Source: Bordetella parapertussis
GTDB taxonomy: Bacteria > Pseudomonadota > Gammaproteobacteria > Burkholderiales > SG8-39
NCBI GenBank assembly: GCA_945869935.1
Contig: CAMBSA010000145.1
Span: 1 to 5,730, forward strand
Direction of reading: 5' to 3'
DNA length: 5,730 bases
Position numbers and translations under genes: made by a program. Under the pieces are notes generated by a model. That model ran no database searches. It saw nothing but the letters and a program-made list of their open reading frames with translations, and was not told the DNA's origin. Every line of letters begins with the position of its first letter. The first letter of the stretch is position 1. This document shows, in pieces, positions 1 through 5,730 of this stretch.

Positions 1-1
1 T

Positions 2-379
2 ATCCTGAAACTGTTCGAAAACACACAAGTCAGGCACCTCTCCGCGGAGGACGTCTACCGCACGCTGATGGGCGAAGGCATCGATGTCGGCCTCGCCACC
101 GTGTACCGCGTCCTCACCCAGTTCGAGCAGGCCGGGATGCTGAGCCGGCATCACTTCGAATCAGGAAAGGCGGTCTTCGAACTCAACGAGGGCGGGCACC
201 ACGATCACCTCGTATGCATGCAATGCGGCAGGGTCGAGGAATTCTACGATCCGGAGATCGAGAAACGCCAGGCAAAGATCGCCAAGGAGCGCGGATTCGC
301 CATACGCGACCATTCGCTCTCGCTGTACGCCGATTGCACGAAATCCGACTGCGCGAACCGCCGGCTCGGCGCAAGCTGA
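2..379 (+). CDS. fur: Ferric uptake regulator Fur (5' end outside window)
   Basis: The gene encodes a Fur-family, metal-dependent transcriptional repressor that is cytoplasmic and dimeric and represses iron-uptake genes when loaded with Fe(II). The reading frame is open from base 2, so the start lies upstream; about 125 residues are visible. Compared with the 148-residue E. coli protein, roughly the first 20 residues are missing. The winged-helix part is recognisable from [11 protein letters not shown] and the recognition-helix motif GLATVYRVL (near 89-115), followed by the hinge and dimerisation domain. The metal-site motif HHDH is at 197-208, a CxxC pair (CMQC) at 215-226, and a second Cx4C pair at 335-352, as in zinc-structured Fur proteins. 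An internal ATG at 68 would cut off the first helices and is not the start. Distinguishing Fur from Zur or PerR relies on overall similarity to Fur (GKAVFEL, EIEKRQ), which is strong. sixA follows after 57 bp with no obvious terminator between, so co-transcription is possible. Confidence 0.95.
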   Translation: MLKLFENTQVRHLSAEDVYRTLMGEGIDVGLATVYRVLTQFEQAGMLSRHHFESGKAVFELNEGGHHDHLVCMQCGRVEEFYDPEIEKRQAKIAKERGFAIRDHSLSLYADCTKSDCANRRLGAS

Positions 380-436
380 GGCAGCGCGAAACCGCCCCCA
401 ACGCCGCAAACATTTTCACTGCGACCCGACACCGTC

Positions 437-889
437 ATGGACCTGATTCTCTGGCGGCACGCGGAAGCCGAAGACGGGATGCCCGACCATGACAGGCGCC
501 TCACCCGTCGCGGACACCGGCAGGCCCTGCGCATGGCGCGCTGGCTCGATCAACAGCTTCCTGCGAGCTACCGGATATTGAGCAGTCCGGCCACGCGCGC
601 GCGGCAGACGGCCGCCGCGCTCAGCCCGACCATGCAGGTCGATGAGCGCCTTGAGCCGGGAATGGGCGCAAAGGACCTGCTTGAGGCCTGCGGATGGCGA
701 AAGGGTGGCAGGACAGTCATCGTCGTCGGACACCAACCGACGATAGGGCAGATCGCTGCGCTACTCATGTGCGGTCGGGAAATCGACTGGCGCCTCAAGA
801 AGGGCGCAATTTGCTGGCTCTCGCGCGGCGACCACGATGACGACACCGTCACGCTGAAAGCGCTTGTTTCACCGGACATGATTCCCTGA
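437..889 (+). CDS. sixA: Phosphohistidine phosphatase SixA, histidine phosphatase superfamily
   Basis: This is a 150-residue cytoplasmic enzyme of the histidine phosphatase (phosphoglycerate-mutase-like) superfamily. The catalytic RHA motif lies at residues 7-9, with His8 the expected phospho-acceptor. The SSPATRARQTA block (about 49-59) supplies further phosphate-binding arginines, and GHQP at 98-101 holds the second catalytic histidine (His99). The short length with no insertions fits SixA, whose E. coli member (161 residues) removes phosphate from phosphohistidine in signalling proteins such as ArcB, and from phosphotransferase-system proteins in later work. The start is ATG at 437; no strong Shine-Dalgarno sequence precedes it. 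It follows fur on the same strand and runs convergently into ppx, with 40 bp between the stop codons. The real substrate cannot be read from the sequence, and another small phosphatase of the same superfamily is possible. Confidence 0.88.
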   Translation: MDLILWRHAEAEDGMPDHDRRLTRRGHRQALRMARWLDQQLPASYRILSSPATRARQTAAALSPTMQVDERLEPGMGAKDLLEACGWRKGGRTVIVVGHQPTIGQIAALLMCGREIDWRLKKGAICWLSRGDHDDDTVTLKALVSPDMIP

Positions 890-904
890 CACCCGGCACA
901 GCGC

Positions 905-929
905 GCCCGTACCTCCATGCACGGGCATG
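905..929. terminator. Possible hairpins between the sixA and ppx stop codons
   Basis: The 40-bp gap between two convergent genes holds two overlapping inverted repeats. One pairs GCCCGT (905-910) with ACGGGC (921-926) around a 10-nt loop. The other pairs CATGC (916-920) with GCATG (925-929) around a 4-nt loop. They are mutually exclusive. Neither is followed by a run of T on either strand, so a classical intrinsic terminator is not shown. The placement between convergent stops is the main argument for a role in stopping transcription. Confidence 0.25.
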
Positions 930-2477
930 CTACTGCGCCACTCCGAGCGGTTCCTCGACAACCTCGACCTGCAAGCGCAGACCGATCGATTTCCATTCGT
1001 CTGCCTCCGCATCCAGCGCCGCTTCGGTGAGTGGATGCTCCGCGAGCCAGATCCTTGGAAGCAGAAGCTGATAGCCATCCTCGGTTCCACGGCACTCGAC
1101 CGCCGACAGCACAACATCCGCGCGCGACAAATGAAACAAGGCGGCAAGGCGCAATGCAAAAACCAGCGGCCAGTCGGCGCTGCGCGCAGGAAGACTTTCC
1201 AGCTTTGCGAGCTTCCCCCGATGTGCGAGCACCAGCCGTGCCAGCCGCGCCTGCTCGTATTGCGAGAAGCCAGGCATGTCCGCCTGCGAAAGGATATAGG
1301 CGGAGTGCTTGTGATACCCCGCATGTGCGATTGAGATGCCGATTTCGTGGAGAGTCGCCGCCCAACCGAGCAATTGAATATCACCGTCCGCCGGCTTGTC
1401 GGACAACGCCGAGTACACCCGCGTTGCGAATCCCGCCACCCGTCCCGCCTGCGCCGCATCGACGTGATACCGACGCATGAATTGCGAAACCGTGGCTTCG
1501 CGCATGTCGTGGTGCTGTGCCCGGCCAAGCATGTCGTAGAGCACCCCCTGGCGCAGGGCACCGTCGGAAACATCCATACGCTCCAGCTCGAACTCCGCAA
1601 ACACTGCACACAGAATCGCGACACCGCCCGCGAACACCGCGGCGCGATCGTCGCGCAGCCCGGGAAGCTTCAACCGTCCGACGTCGCCGGCTCGTACAAG
1701 CTGGGCCCGAAGGCGATCCAGGCCGTCTGCGTTGATTCCCTGCTCCGCCCAGCCCGAAGCCACGAGCAACGCGGAAATAGTCTTGGCGGTCCCCGAAGAA
1801 CCGATGGCGTGCTTCCAACCCGTGCGCCGGTAGGACTTTACGATCCGCTGCAACTCATTTCCGGCCGCGAGCTCCGCCCTTTTGAAATTCGCCTTGTCCA
1901 GGCTTCCATTTGAAAAGTAGCGCATCGTCCAACTCACGCAACCCATGGAAATCGACTCCATGAGTTCCGGTTCGAGGCCGGTGCCGATGATGAATTCGGT
2001 CGACCCGCCGCCGATATCGACCACCAGACGGCGCTCAGGCGACGGCGGCAGCGTATGCGCCACGCCAAGATAGATCAGGCGGGCTTCTTCCCGGCCAAAA
2101 ACCACCTCGATCGGAAATCCGAGCACGGTTTCCGCCTCGGCAAGGAATTGTTCGGCGTTGCGAGCGACACGCAAGGCATTGGTTCCCACCGCACGAACCG
2201 ACTCCCGGGAGAATCCGCGCAGGCGCTCCCCGAACCGCCCGAGGGCCTCGAGTGCACGCAACTGGGTGGATCGGTCGATCCGCCTATCCCGCGTAAGCCC
2301 CGCTCCAAGGCGTGCGGGCTCGCGCAGCGAATCAAGCAGGTAGATCTGGTCGTCGACTACCCGCCCTATCTGCAGATGAAAGCTGTTGGATCCGAGGTCC
2401 ACCGCAGCCAGGGTTTCGTTCTTGATGTTTGCCGCCATGATCCGGAACAACATAGCACCCGACTCAATCCGTCGCAA
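930..2477 (-). CDS. ppx: Exopolyphosphatase Ppx (Ppx/GppA family)
   Basis: The enzyme releases phosphate from the ends of polyphosphate chains; relatives (GppA) also act on pppGpp. The product is 515 residues from the chosen start, close to E. coli Ppx (513). The N-terminal actin-like ASKHA domain shows the first phosphate loop DLGSNS (27-32), a conserved acidic block GREEARLIYLG (128-138) expected to carry the catalytic glutamate, the second phosphate loop VDIGGGSTEF (153-162), and the GSSGTAK motif (226-232). SDGALRQGVLYD (304-315) closes the core. A C-terminal HD-like helical region follows, with LHEIG (376-380) and HKHSAYIL (389-396); its presence and the full length favour Ppx over the short single-domain form. 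The start is uncertain: TTG at 2477 has a GGAG nine bases upstream, while in-frame ATGs at 2453 and 2438 have weaker sites and would give 507 or 502 residues. It lies just downstream of phoU on the same strand. Ppx rather than GppA is favoured by the neighbours. Confidence 0.93.
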   Translation of the reverse strand: MRRIESGAMLFRIMAANIKNETLAAVDLGSNSFHLQIGRVVDDQIYLLDSLREPARLGAGLTRDRRIDRSTQLRALEALGRFGERLRGFSRESVRAVGTNALRVARNAEQFLAEAETVLGFPIEVVFGREEARLIYLGVAHTLPPSPERRLVVDIGGGSTEFIIGTGLEPELMESISMGCVSWTMRYFSNGSLDKANFKRAELAAGNELQRIVKSYRRTGWKHAIGSSGTAKTISALLVASGWAEQGINADGLDRLRAQLVRAGDVGRLKLPGLRDDRAAVFAGGVAILCAVFAEFELERMDVSDGALRQGVLYDMLGRAQHHDMREATVSQFMRRYHVDAAQAGRVAGFATRVYSALSDKPADGDIQLLGWAATLHEIGISIAHAGYHKHSAYILSQADMPGFSQYEQARLARLVLAHRGKLAKLESLPARSADWPLVFALRLAALFHLSRADVVLSAVECRGTEDGYQLLLPRIWLAEHPLTEAALDAEADEWKSIGLRLQVEVVEEPLGVAQ

Positions 2478-2483
2478 ATTGCG

Positions 2484-3188
2484 CTACTCCAGGGCCGCGC
2501 GCTGCAGTTCCGCGAAGCCCGCGTGCCTCACGTTCGTCCCGGATATCGCATACACCGTGTTCTCGGCGATGTTCTTCACATGATCGCCCGTGCGCTCGAG
2601 CGCCTTCGCCACGAACACCAGGTCCAGCCCCGCCGAAATCGTGCGCGGATCCTCCAGCATGAGACTCAGGCTCATACGGATGAGCGCGGAGAACTCCTCG
2701 TCAACCTGCGTATCCCGAAGTACCACCGCAGGAACATCGGTCGAGTCCATGCGCGAAAACGCATCGAGGGAACGCCTGAGCATGTCGATCACCATCCCGC
2801 CCATCCGCCGGACCTGCAAGACGCACGGGAACTTCCAGCGGTCGCCGTGGATCTGCCGCGTGAGCAGGCCTATCTTCTTTGCCTCATCGCCGATCCGTTC
2901 GAGGTCCGTGATCGTCTTGTAGACCGCGAGGATCAGTCGAAGGTCCACCGAGTTGGGCTGGCGCCGTGCAATCAGGCTGGTGCAAAGCTCATCTATCGAG
3001 ACTTCCAGCCCGTTGATTTCGATCTCCGTCGCGACAATGCGATCGGCGAACGTGCTGTCACCCGAGCGCAGGGCTTCAAGCGCATGCCCGAGTTGCTGCT
3101 CGGCCAACCCTCCCATGAGGAGCACCCGGGAGCGGATATGCGCCAGCTCGGCGTCGAATTGCTTAGAAGTATGATTATCGGGCTGCAT
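2484..3188 (-). CDS. phoU: Phosphate signalling protein PhoU
   Basis: PhoU is a cytoplasmic, all-helical metal-binding adaptor that in model bacteria connects the Pst phosphate transporter to the PhoR sensor kinase and represses the Pho regulon when phosphate is plentiful. This 234-residue protein is the usual length and has the expected two-fold repeat of three-helix bundles. Each repeat carries the ExxxD metal-cluster motif: ERIGD at 97-101 and ERTGD at 198-202. Other family signatures are FDAELAHIR (11-19), MGGLAEQQL (25-33), ARRQP (74-78) and MLEDPRTI (177-184). The ATG at 3188 is the first possible start after an in-frame TAG upstream; its Shine-Dalgarno sequence is poor. The stop is six bases before the proposed ppx start, so the two genes form an operon. 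Unusually compared with E. coli, no pst gene is beside it in this window. Its partner here is a polyphosphate-degrading enzyme, suggesting a role tied to polyphosphate turnover (inference). Confidence 0.95.
   Translation of the reverse strand: MQPDNHTSKQFDAELAHIRSRVLLMGGLAEQQLGHALEALRSGDSTFADRIVATEIEINGLEVSIDELCTSLIARRQPNSVDLRLILAVYKTITDLERIGDEAKKIGLLTRQIHGDRWKFPCVLQVRRMGGMVIDMLRRSLDAFSRMDSTDVPAVVLRDTQVDEEFSALIRMSLSLMLEDPRTISAGLDLVFVAKALERTGDHVKNIAENTVYAISGTNVRHAGFAELQRAALE
2487..2490 (-). promoter_or_regulatory. Ribosome binding site for ppx, inside the end of phoU
   Basis: On the minus strand GGAG lies within the last codons of phoU, immediately before its TAG stop and nine bases ahead of a TTG codon at 2477. 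This spacing is suitable for a Shine-Dalgarno sequence. It is the best such site near the ppx start and is the reason for choosing TTG over the ATGs at 2453 and 2438. The overlap implies that translation of ppx is coupled to that of phoU. Confidence 0.5.
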
Positions 3189-3341
3189 CTTTATGAATGC
3201 CGGGTCGAGGGCAGGAACGCTCTAATCCGTCCGATGCTAGTCTTCTAATATGACACCTTTGTTGCGCCTCCCTCCCTGTAATACCACCGCAACAATCAGC
3301 CCGTAATGTCCTGATTTTTCATACTCGAAGCTGCCAATTCC
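3189..3341. promoter_or_regulatory. Divergent control region between phoU-ppx and ppk1
   Basis: This 153-bp non-coding stretch lies between the phoU start (minus) and the ppk1 start (plus), and is visibly richer in A and T than the genes. It must hold the 5' leaders and very probably the promoters of both units. I could not assign a convincing paired -35/-10 on either strand: on the plus strand TGTAAT (3277-3282) resembles a -10 box and ATGACA (3250-3255) a -35 box, but they are 21 bases apart. Isolated half-matches to a Pho box occur (3250-3255 and 3276-3282) without a properly spaced partner. The clearest structure is the inverted repeat listed separately. Confidence 0.45.
3259..3295. repeat. 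Perfect 8-bp inverted repeat with a 21-nt loop, G-rich on the phoU strand
   Basis: TTGTTGCG at 3259-3266 is exactly complementary, in inverted order, to CGCAACAA at 3288-3295. The 21 bases between them are pyrimidine-rich on the plus strand (CCTCCCTCCC). On the minus strand, which is the phoU sense strand, they carry GGTGG and then GGGAGGGAGG. As RNA in the phoU leader this would be an 8-bp stem closing a loop with several G runs, possibly able to form a two-layer quadruplex. As DNA it could be an operator with half-sites 29 bp apart, centre to centre. The stem ends about 70 bp upstream of phoU and about 46 bp upstream of ppk1. The repeat is directly visible; its function is unknown. Confidence 0.6.
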
Positions 3342-5450
3342 GTGAATTTGCCCCCCGCCGCCCAGCCGCGGCAGCCACTGTTCCTTGCACGCGAACTCGG
3401 CATTCTCGCCTTTGACAGGCGGGTATTCGCCCAGGCTGCAGACAAGGACATGCCGCTGCTGGAACGCCTGCGTTTTCTGTGCATCATGTCGTCCAACCTC
3501 GACGAATTCTTCGAGATCCGCGTCGCCGAACTGAAGGAACGGATCAAATTCGGCGAAGAAGTCAGCGGACCGGACGAGCCCCGCGCGGCGGAGGTCTTCT
3601 CCCTGGTCAGCGCCGAAGCACATGCGCTGGTCGAGGACCAGTACAGACTGCTGAACGAGGACATCCTGCCGGCGCTTGCCGCCGAGGGCATCCATTTCCT
3701 GCCTGAAGCGGACTGGACGCGCGACCAGCGCGCCTGGTTGCACGATTACTTCGTGAACGAAATGATCCCGGTGCTTACCCCGATCGGGCTGGATCCGTCG
3801 CATCCGTTCCCGAGAGTGCTTAACAAATCGCTCAACTTTGCCGTCCAACTCGAAGGCCGCGACGCTTTCGGACGCAATTCCGGTATTGCCATCGTCCAGG
3901 CGCCAAGGCTGTTGCCGCGTGTCATCCGAATCCCCGAGCAGGCGCACGCAAGTGGCGCCGGATCGGGGCAAAGTCATTTCGTGCTGCTCACCTCGGTTCT
4001 TCAGGCCTTCGTCAGCGACCTGTTCGAAGGCATGAATATTCTCGGCTCGTACCCGTTCCGCGTAACCCGGAACAGCGACCTGTGGCTTGACGAGGAAGAG
4101 ATCAAGGACCTGCGCTCCGCGCTGCAGGGCGAACTGCCGCAACGCCATTTCGGCGATTCCGTCCGTCTGGAGATCGCAGAGGAATGCCCGCGCGAGATGC
4201 AGGAGTTCCTGCTCGCGCAATTCGAACTCGCGGCAAACGACCTGTACCGCGTGAACGGGCCGGTGAACCTGGTCCGCCTGATGCAGATTCCGGACCTGGT
4301 CGATCGACCGGATCTCAAGTTCCCGACCTTCGTTCCCGGCCTGCCGCGCCCCCTGGATGAACAGGCCGACGTATTCGGCGCGATTCGAAAGGGAGATATT
4401 CTTCTGCACCATCCATTCGAATCCTTCACGCCGGTGCTCGATTTTCTCGAGCAGGCTGCGGAAGATCCGGACGTGGTCGCAATCAAGCAAACCGTCTATC
4501 GAACCGGCACCGACTCGGTGCTGATGAAATGCCTGATCGATGCGGCAAAGCGCGGCAAGGAAGTCACCGTCGTCGTGGAATTGCTCGCCCGCTTTGACGA
4601 GGAAGCGAATCTCGCCTGGGCCGCCCGCCTGGAGGAGGTTGGTGCGCACGTGATCTATGGCGTCGTCGGATACAAGACCCACGCGAAGATGTTGCTCGTG
4701 GTGCGTCGCGAGCACGGGAAGCTGCGTCGCTACGTGCATCTCTCGACCGGCAATTACCACCCGCGCACCGCCAAGCTGTACACCGACTTCGGCCTGTTCA
4801 CCGCCAACGAAAAAATCTGCGAGGACGTGGCCGAGTCCTTCAAGCAGCTCACCGGACTGGGCAGGGCGCGCACGCTCAATCACCTGTGGATGTCGCCGTT
4901 CTCGCTTCACGACCAGTTGATGGCCGCGATCCGCCGTGAAGCCGCGAACGCCGCAGAGGGCAAACCCGCCCGAATCATCGCCAAGATGAACTCGCTGGTA
5001 GAGCGCCAGCTCATCGAAGCCCTGTACGAGGCATCGAAGGCGGGGGTGAGGATCGATCTGATCGTTCGCGGCATGTGCACGCTCCGACCGGGCATCCCGG
5101 GGCTTTCGGAAAACATCCGTGTGCGTTCCATCATCGGACGCTTCCTCGAGCATCACCGGATCTACTATTTCGCGTCCGACGGACAGGACGATGTCTACAT
5201 CGCCAGTGCAGACTGGATGGAACGCAACATGTTCCGCCGGATCGAGGCCTGCGTTCCCCTGCTCGACAAGAAGCTGAAGGCCCGCGTGATCCGGGAAGGT
5301 CTGAAACCCTACCTCGCGGACACGACCGCCTGGGAGATGGACTCGAACGGCAATTTCAGCCGCCGCAAGACCCGTGGCAAACGGCACTCCGCACAGGACG
5401 AGCTGCTCGCGATGCTCGCCGCCGGGACCGCCAAGCCCCACGATAGTTGA
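3342..5450 (+). CDS. ppk1: Polyphosphate kinase Ppk1
   Basis: Ppk1 reversibly transfers the terminal phosphate of ATP to a growing polyphosphate chain through a phosphohistidine intermediate, usually at the inner membrane. The 702-residue product is slightly longer than E. coli Ppk (688). The order is the N domain (to about 113, with SSNLDEFFEIR at 50-60 and Asn52 matching E. coli Asn45), the head domain (about 114-333), and the two phospholipase-D-like domains C1 and C2. Arg387 (YRTGTDS), Arg417 (LARFDEEAN) and the phospho-acceptor His447 (GYKTHAKM) match E. coli Arg375, Arg405 and His435; His604 (LEHHRIYYF) matches His592. All are intact, so the enzyme should be active. The start is GTG at 3342: an in-frame stop at 3312 and the lack of other starts limit the choice, except TTG at 3348. 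No clear Shine-Dalgarno sequence is present. The usual ELSWLxF motif reads ELGILAF here. The C-terminal tail is basic (SRRKTRGKR). It is divergent from phoU-ppx and convergent with the HDAC-like gene. Confidence 0.97.
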   Translation: MNLPPAAQPRQPLFLARELGILAFDRRVFAQAADKDMPLLERLRFLCIMSSNLDEFFEIRVAELKERIKFGEEVSGPDEPRAAEVFSLVSAEAHALVEDQYRLLNEDILPALAAEGIHFLPEADWTRDQRAWLHDYFVNEMIPVLTPIGLDPSHPFPRVLNKSLNFAVQLEGRDAFGRNSGIAIVQAPRLLPRVIRIPEQAHASGAGSGQSHFVLLTSVLQAFVSDLFEGMNILGSYPFRVTRNSDLWLDEEEIKDLRSALQGELPQRHFGDSVRLEIAEECPREMQEFLLAQFELAANDLYRVNGPVNLVRLMQIPDLVDRPDLKFPTFVPGLPRPLDEQADVFGAIRKGDILLHHPFESFTPVLDFLEQAAEDPDVVAIKQTVYRTGTDSVLMKCLIDAAKRGKEVTVVVELLARFDEEANLAWAARLEEVGAHVIYGVVGYKTHAKMLLVVRREHGKLRRYVHLSTGNYHPRTAKLYTDFGLFTANEKICEDVAESFKQLTGLGRARTLNHLWMSPFSLHDQLMAAIRREAANAAEGKPARIIAKMNSLVERQLIEALYEASKAGVRIDLIVRGMCTLRPGIPGLSENIRVRSIIGRFLEHHRIYYFASDGQDDVYIASADWMERNMFRRIEACVPLLDKKLKARVIREGLKPYLADTTAWEMDSNGNFSRRKTRGKRHSAQDELLAMLAAGTAKPHDS

Positions 5451-5529
5451 ACTTTTATTTCAAAAGCCAAGCATCCACGCCTGAAAGCAGCCGATTCTCG
5501 TTCAATTCTGGTACAAATTCAGTCCCGCC

Positions 5530-5730
5530 CTAGATCGCAGCCATCGCCCGGATGTGCGCGACCACGCTCCGGCCAAGCGCCGACAACGCATACCCGCCCT
5601 CGAGCACGGAAACTATTCTCCCGCCCGAATGGCGGTCGGCAAGTGCCTTCATTTCGCGCGTGACCCAGGCATAGTCCGCCTCGGTGAAACGCAGCGCGCC
5701 CATGTCGTCCTCAACATGCGCATCGAATCC
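5530..5730 (-). CDS. Histone deacetylase family protein (C-terminal 66 residues only)
   Basis: The minus strand is open from the window edge to a TAG at 5530-5532, giving the last 66 residues of a zinc-dependent deacetylase of the HDAC/AcuC/acetylpolyamine amidohydrolase superfamily. The fragment opens with GFDAHVEDDMG, whose Asp (codon at 5722-5724) corresponds to the last zinc ligand. LRFTEADYAWVTREM follows, then VSVLEGGY, where the Tyr (codon at 5590-5592) is the catalytic tyrosine, and finally ALGRSVVAHIRAM. The EGGY form and the tail fit the bacterial class II-like enzymes better than AcuC, but the fragment is too short to be sure. Bacterial members remove acetyl groups from polyamines, proteins or small amides; the substrate here cannot be told. 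It faces ppk1 tail to tail, 79 bp apart. That gap shows only a weak CTTTT/AAAAG repeat (5452-5466) and no convincing terminator. Confidence 0.87.
   Translation of the reverse strand, partial: GFDAHVEDDMGALRFTEADYAWVTREMKALADRHSGGRIVSVLEGGYALSALGRSVVAHIRAMAAI

Noticed and set aside
568..1365. A 265-codon minus-strand frame spanning the sixA/ppx junction, and other overlapping frames in this area
   Set aside because: It lies antisense to sixA and out of frame with ppx, both well supported by motifs; its composition (many Arg, Ser, Cys) is typical of shadow frames.
2055..3248. A 397-codon plus-strand open frame across the phoU/ppx junction
   Set aside because: The same codon-bias effect applies: phoU and ppx share a reading register, so the shadow frame stays open across both. 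No protein family signature is visible in it.
3294..3316. Inverted repeat AATCAG / CTGATT as an operator or Fur box
   Set aside because: Six-base arms with an 11-base gap are expected by chance in a region of this length, and the sequence does not match the Fur box consensus.
3241..3322. A Pho box (PhoB binding site) in the phoU/ppk1 intergenic region
   Set aside because: Single half-site-like matches occur at 3250-3255 and 3276-3282, but the expected partner 11 bases away is missing in each case.
3237..5441. A 734-codon open frame on the minus strand covering almost all of ppk1
   Set aside because: It is in codon register with ppk1, where antisense stops need the sense codons TTA, CTA or TCA. 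These are rare in a GC-rich genome and simply absent from this part of ppk1. The predicted protein matches no family I recognise, whereas ppk1 has all its catalytic residues.
5452..5466. CTTTT/AAAAG hairpin after ppk1 as a terminator
   Set aside because: The stem is only five A/T-rich pairs with no following T run, too weak for an intrinsic terminator.

Overview
This window is a compact, GC-rich proteobacterial chromosome segment centred on polyphosphate metabolism. The Fur fragment keeps both cysteine pairs (CxxC and Cx4C) and a REEF/EIEKRQ-like C-terminal half. The PPK1 is of the GYKTHAKM type. Both suggest a beta-proteobacterium or a related gamma-proteobacterium; this placement is inferred from remembered family sequences, not from a search. 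I see no mobile element, tRNA, rRNA or CRISPR array, and base composition looks even across the genes.

Layout from left to right: (1) the 3' part of fur (+), cut by the window edge; (2) a complete sixA-type phosphohistidine phosphatase gene (+), 57 bp after fur; (3) a 40-bp convergent junction with possible small hairpins; (4) ppx, exopolyphosphatase (-); (5) phoU (-), directly upstream of ppx and almost certainly in the same operon; (6) a 153-bp divergent intergenic region holding a perfect 8-bp inverted repeat around a 21-nt loop that is G-rich on the phoU strand; (7) ppk1, polyphosphate kinase (+), complete, with all the catalytic residues I checked; (8) a 79-bp convergent gap; (9) the 3' end of a histone-deacetylase-family (HDAC/AcuC-like) gene (-), cut by the right edge.

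Functionally, Ppk1 makes polyphosphate from ATP and Ppx removes its terminal phosphates. PhoU is a phosphate-signalling adaptor, and SixA removes phosphate from phosphohistidine. The synthesis gene and the phoU-ppx operon diverge from one shared control region, so this region could set the balance between making and breaking polyphosphate. No pst transporter or phoB/phoR gene lies in the window, so the phosphate-starvation link rests on PhoU alone.

I found no clearly new biological system. The points most worth a second look are the inverted repeat with its G-rich loop in the phoU/ppk1 control region, the pairing of phoU with ppx opposite ppk1, and the probable TTG start of ppx with its ribosome binding site inside the end of phoU. 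Several very long antisense reading frames, including one of 734 codons across ppk1, are explained by codon bias and were rejected.
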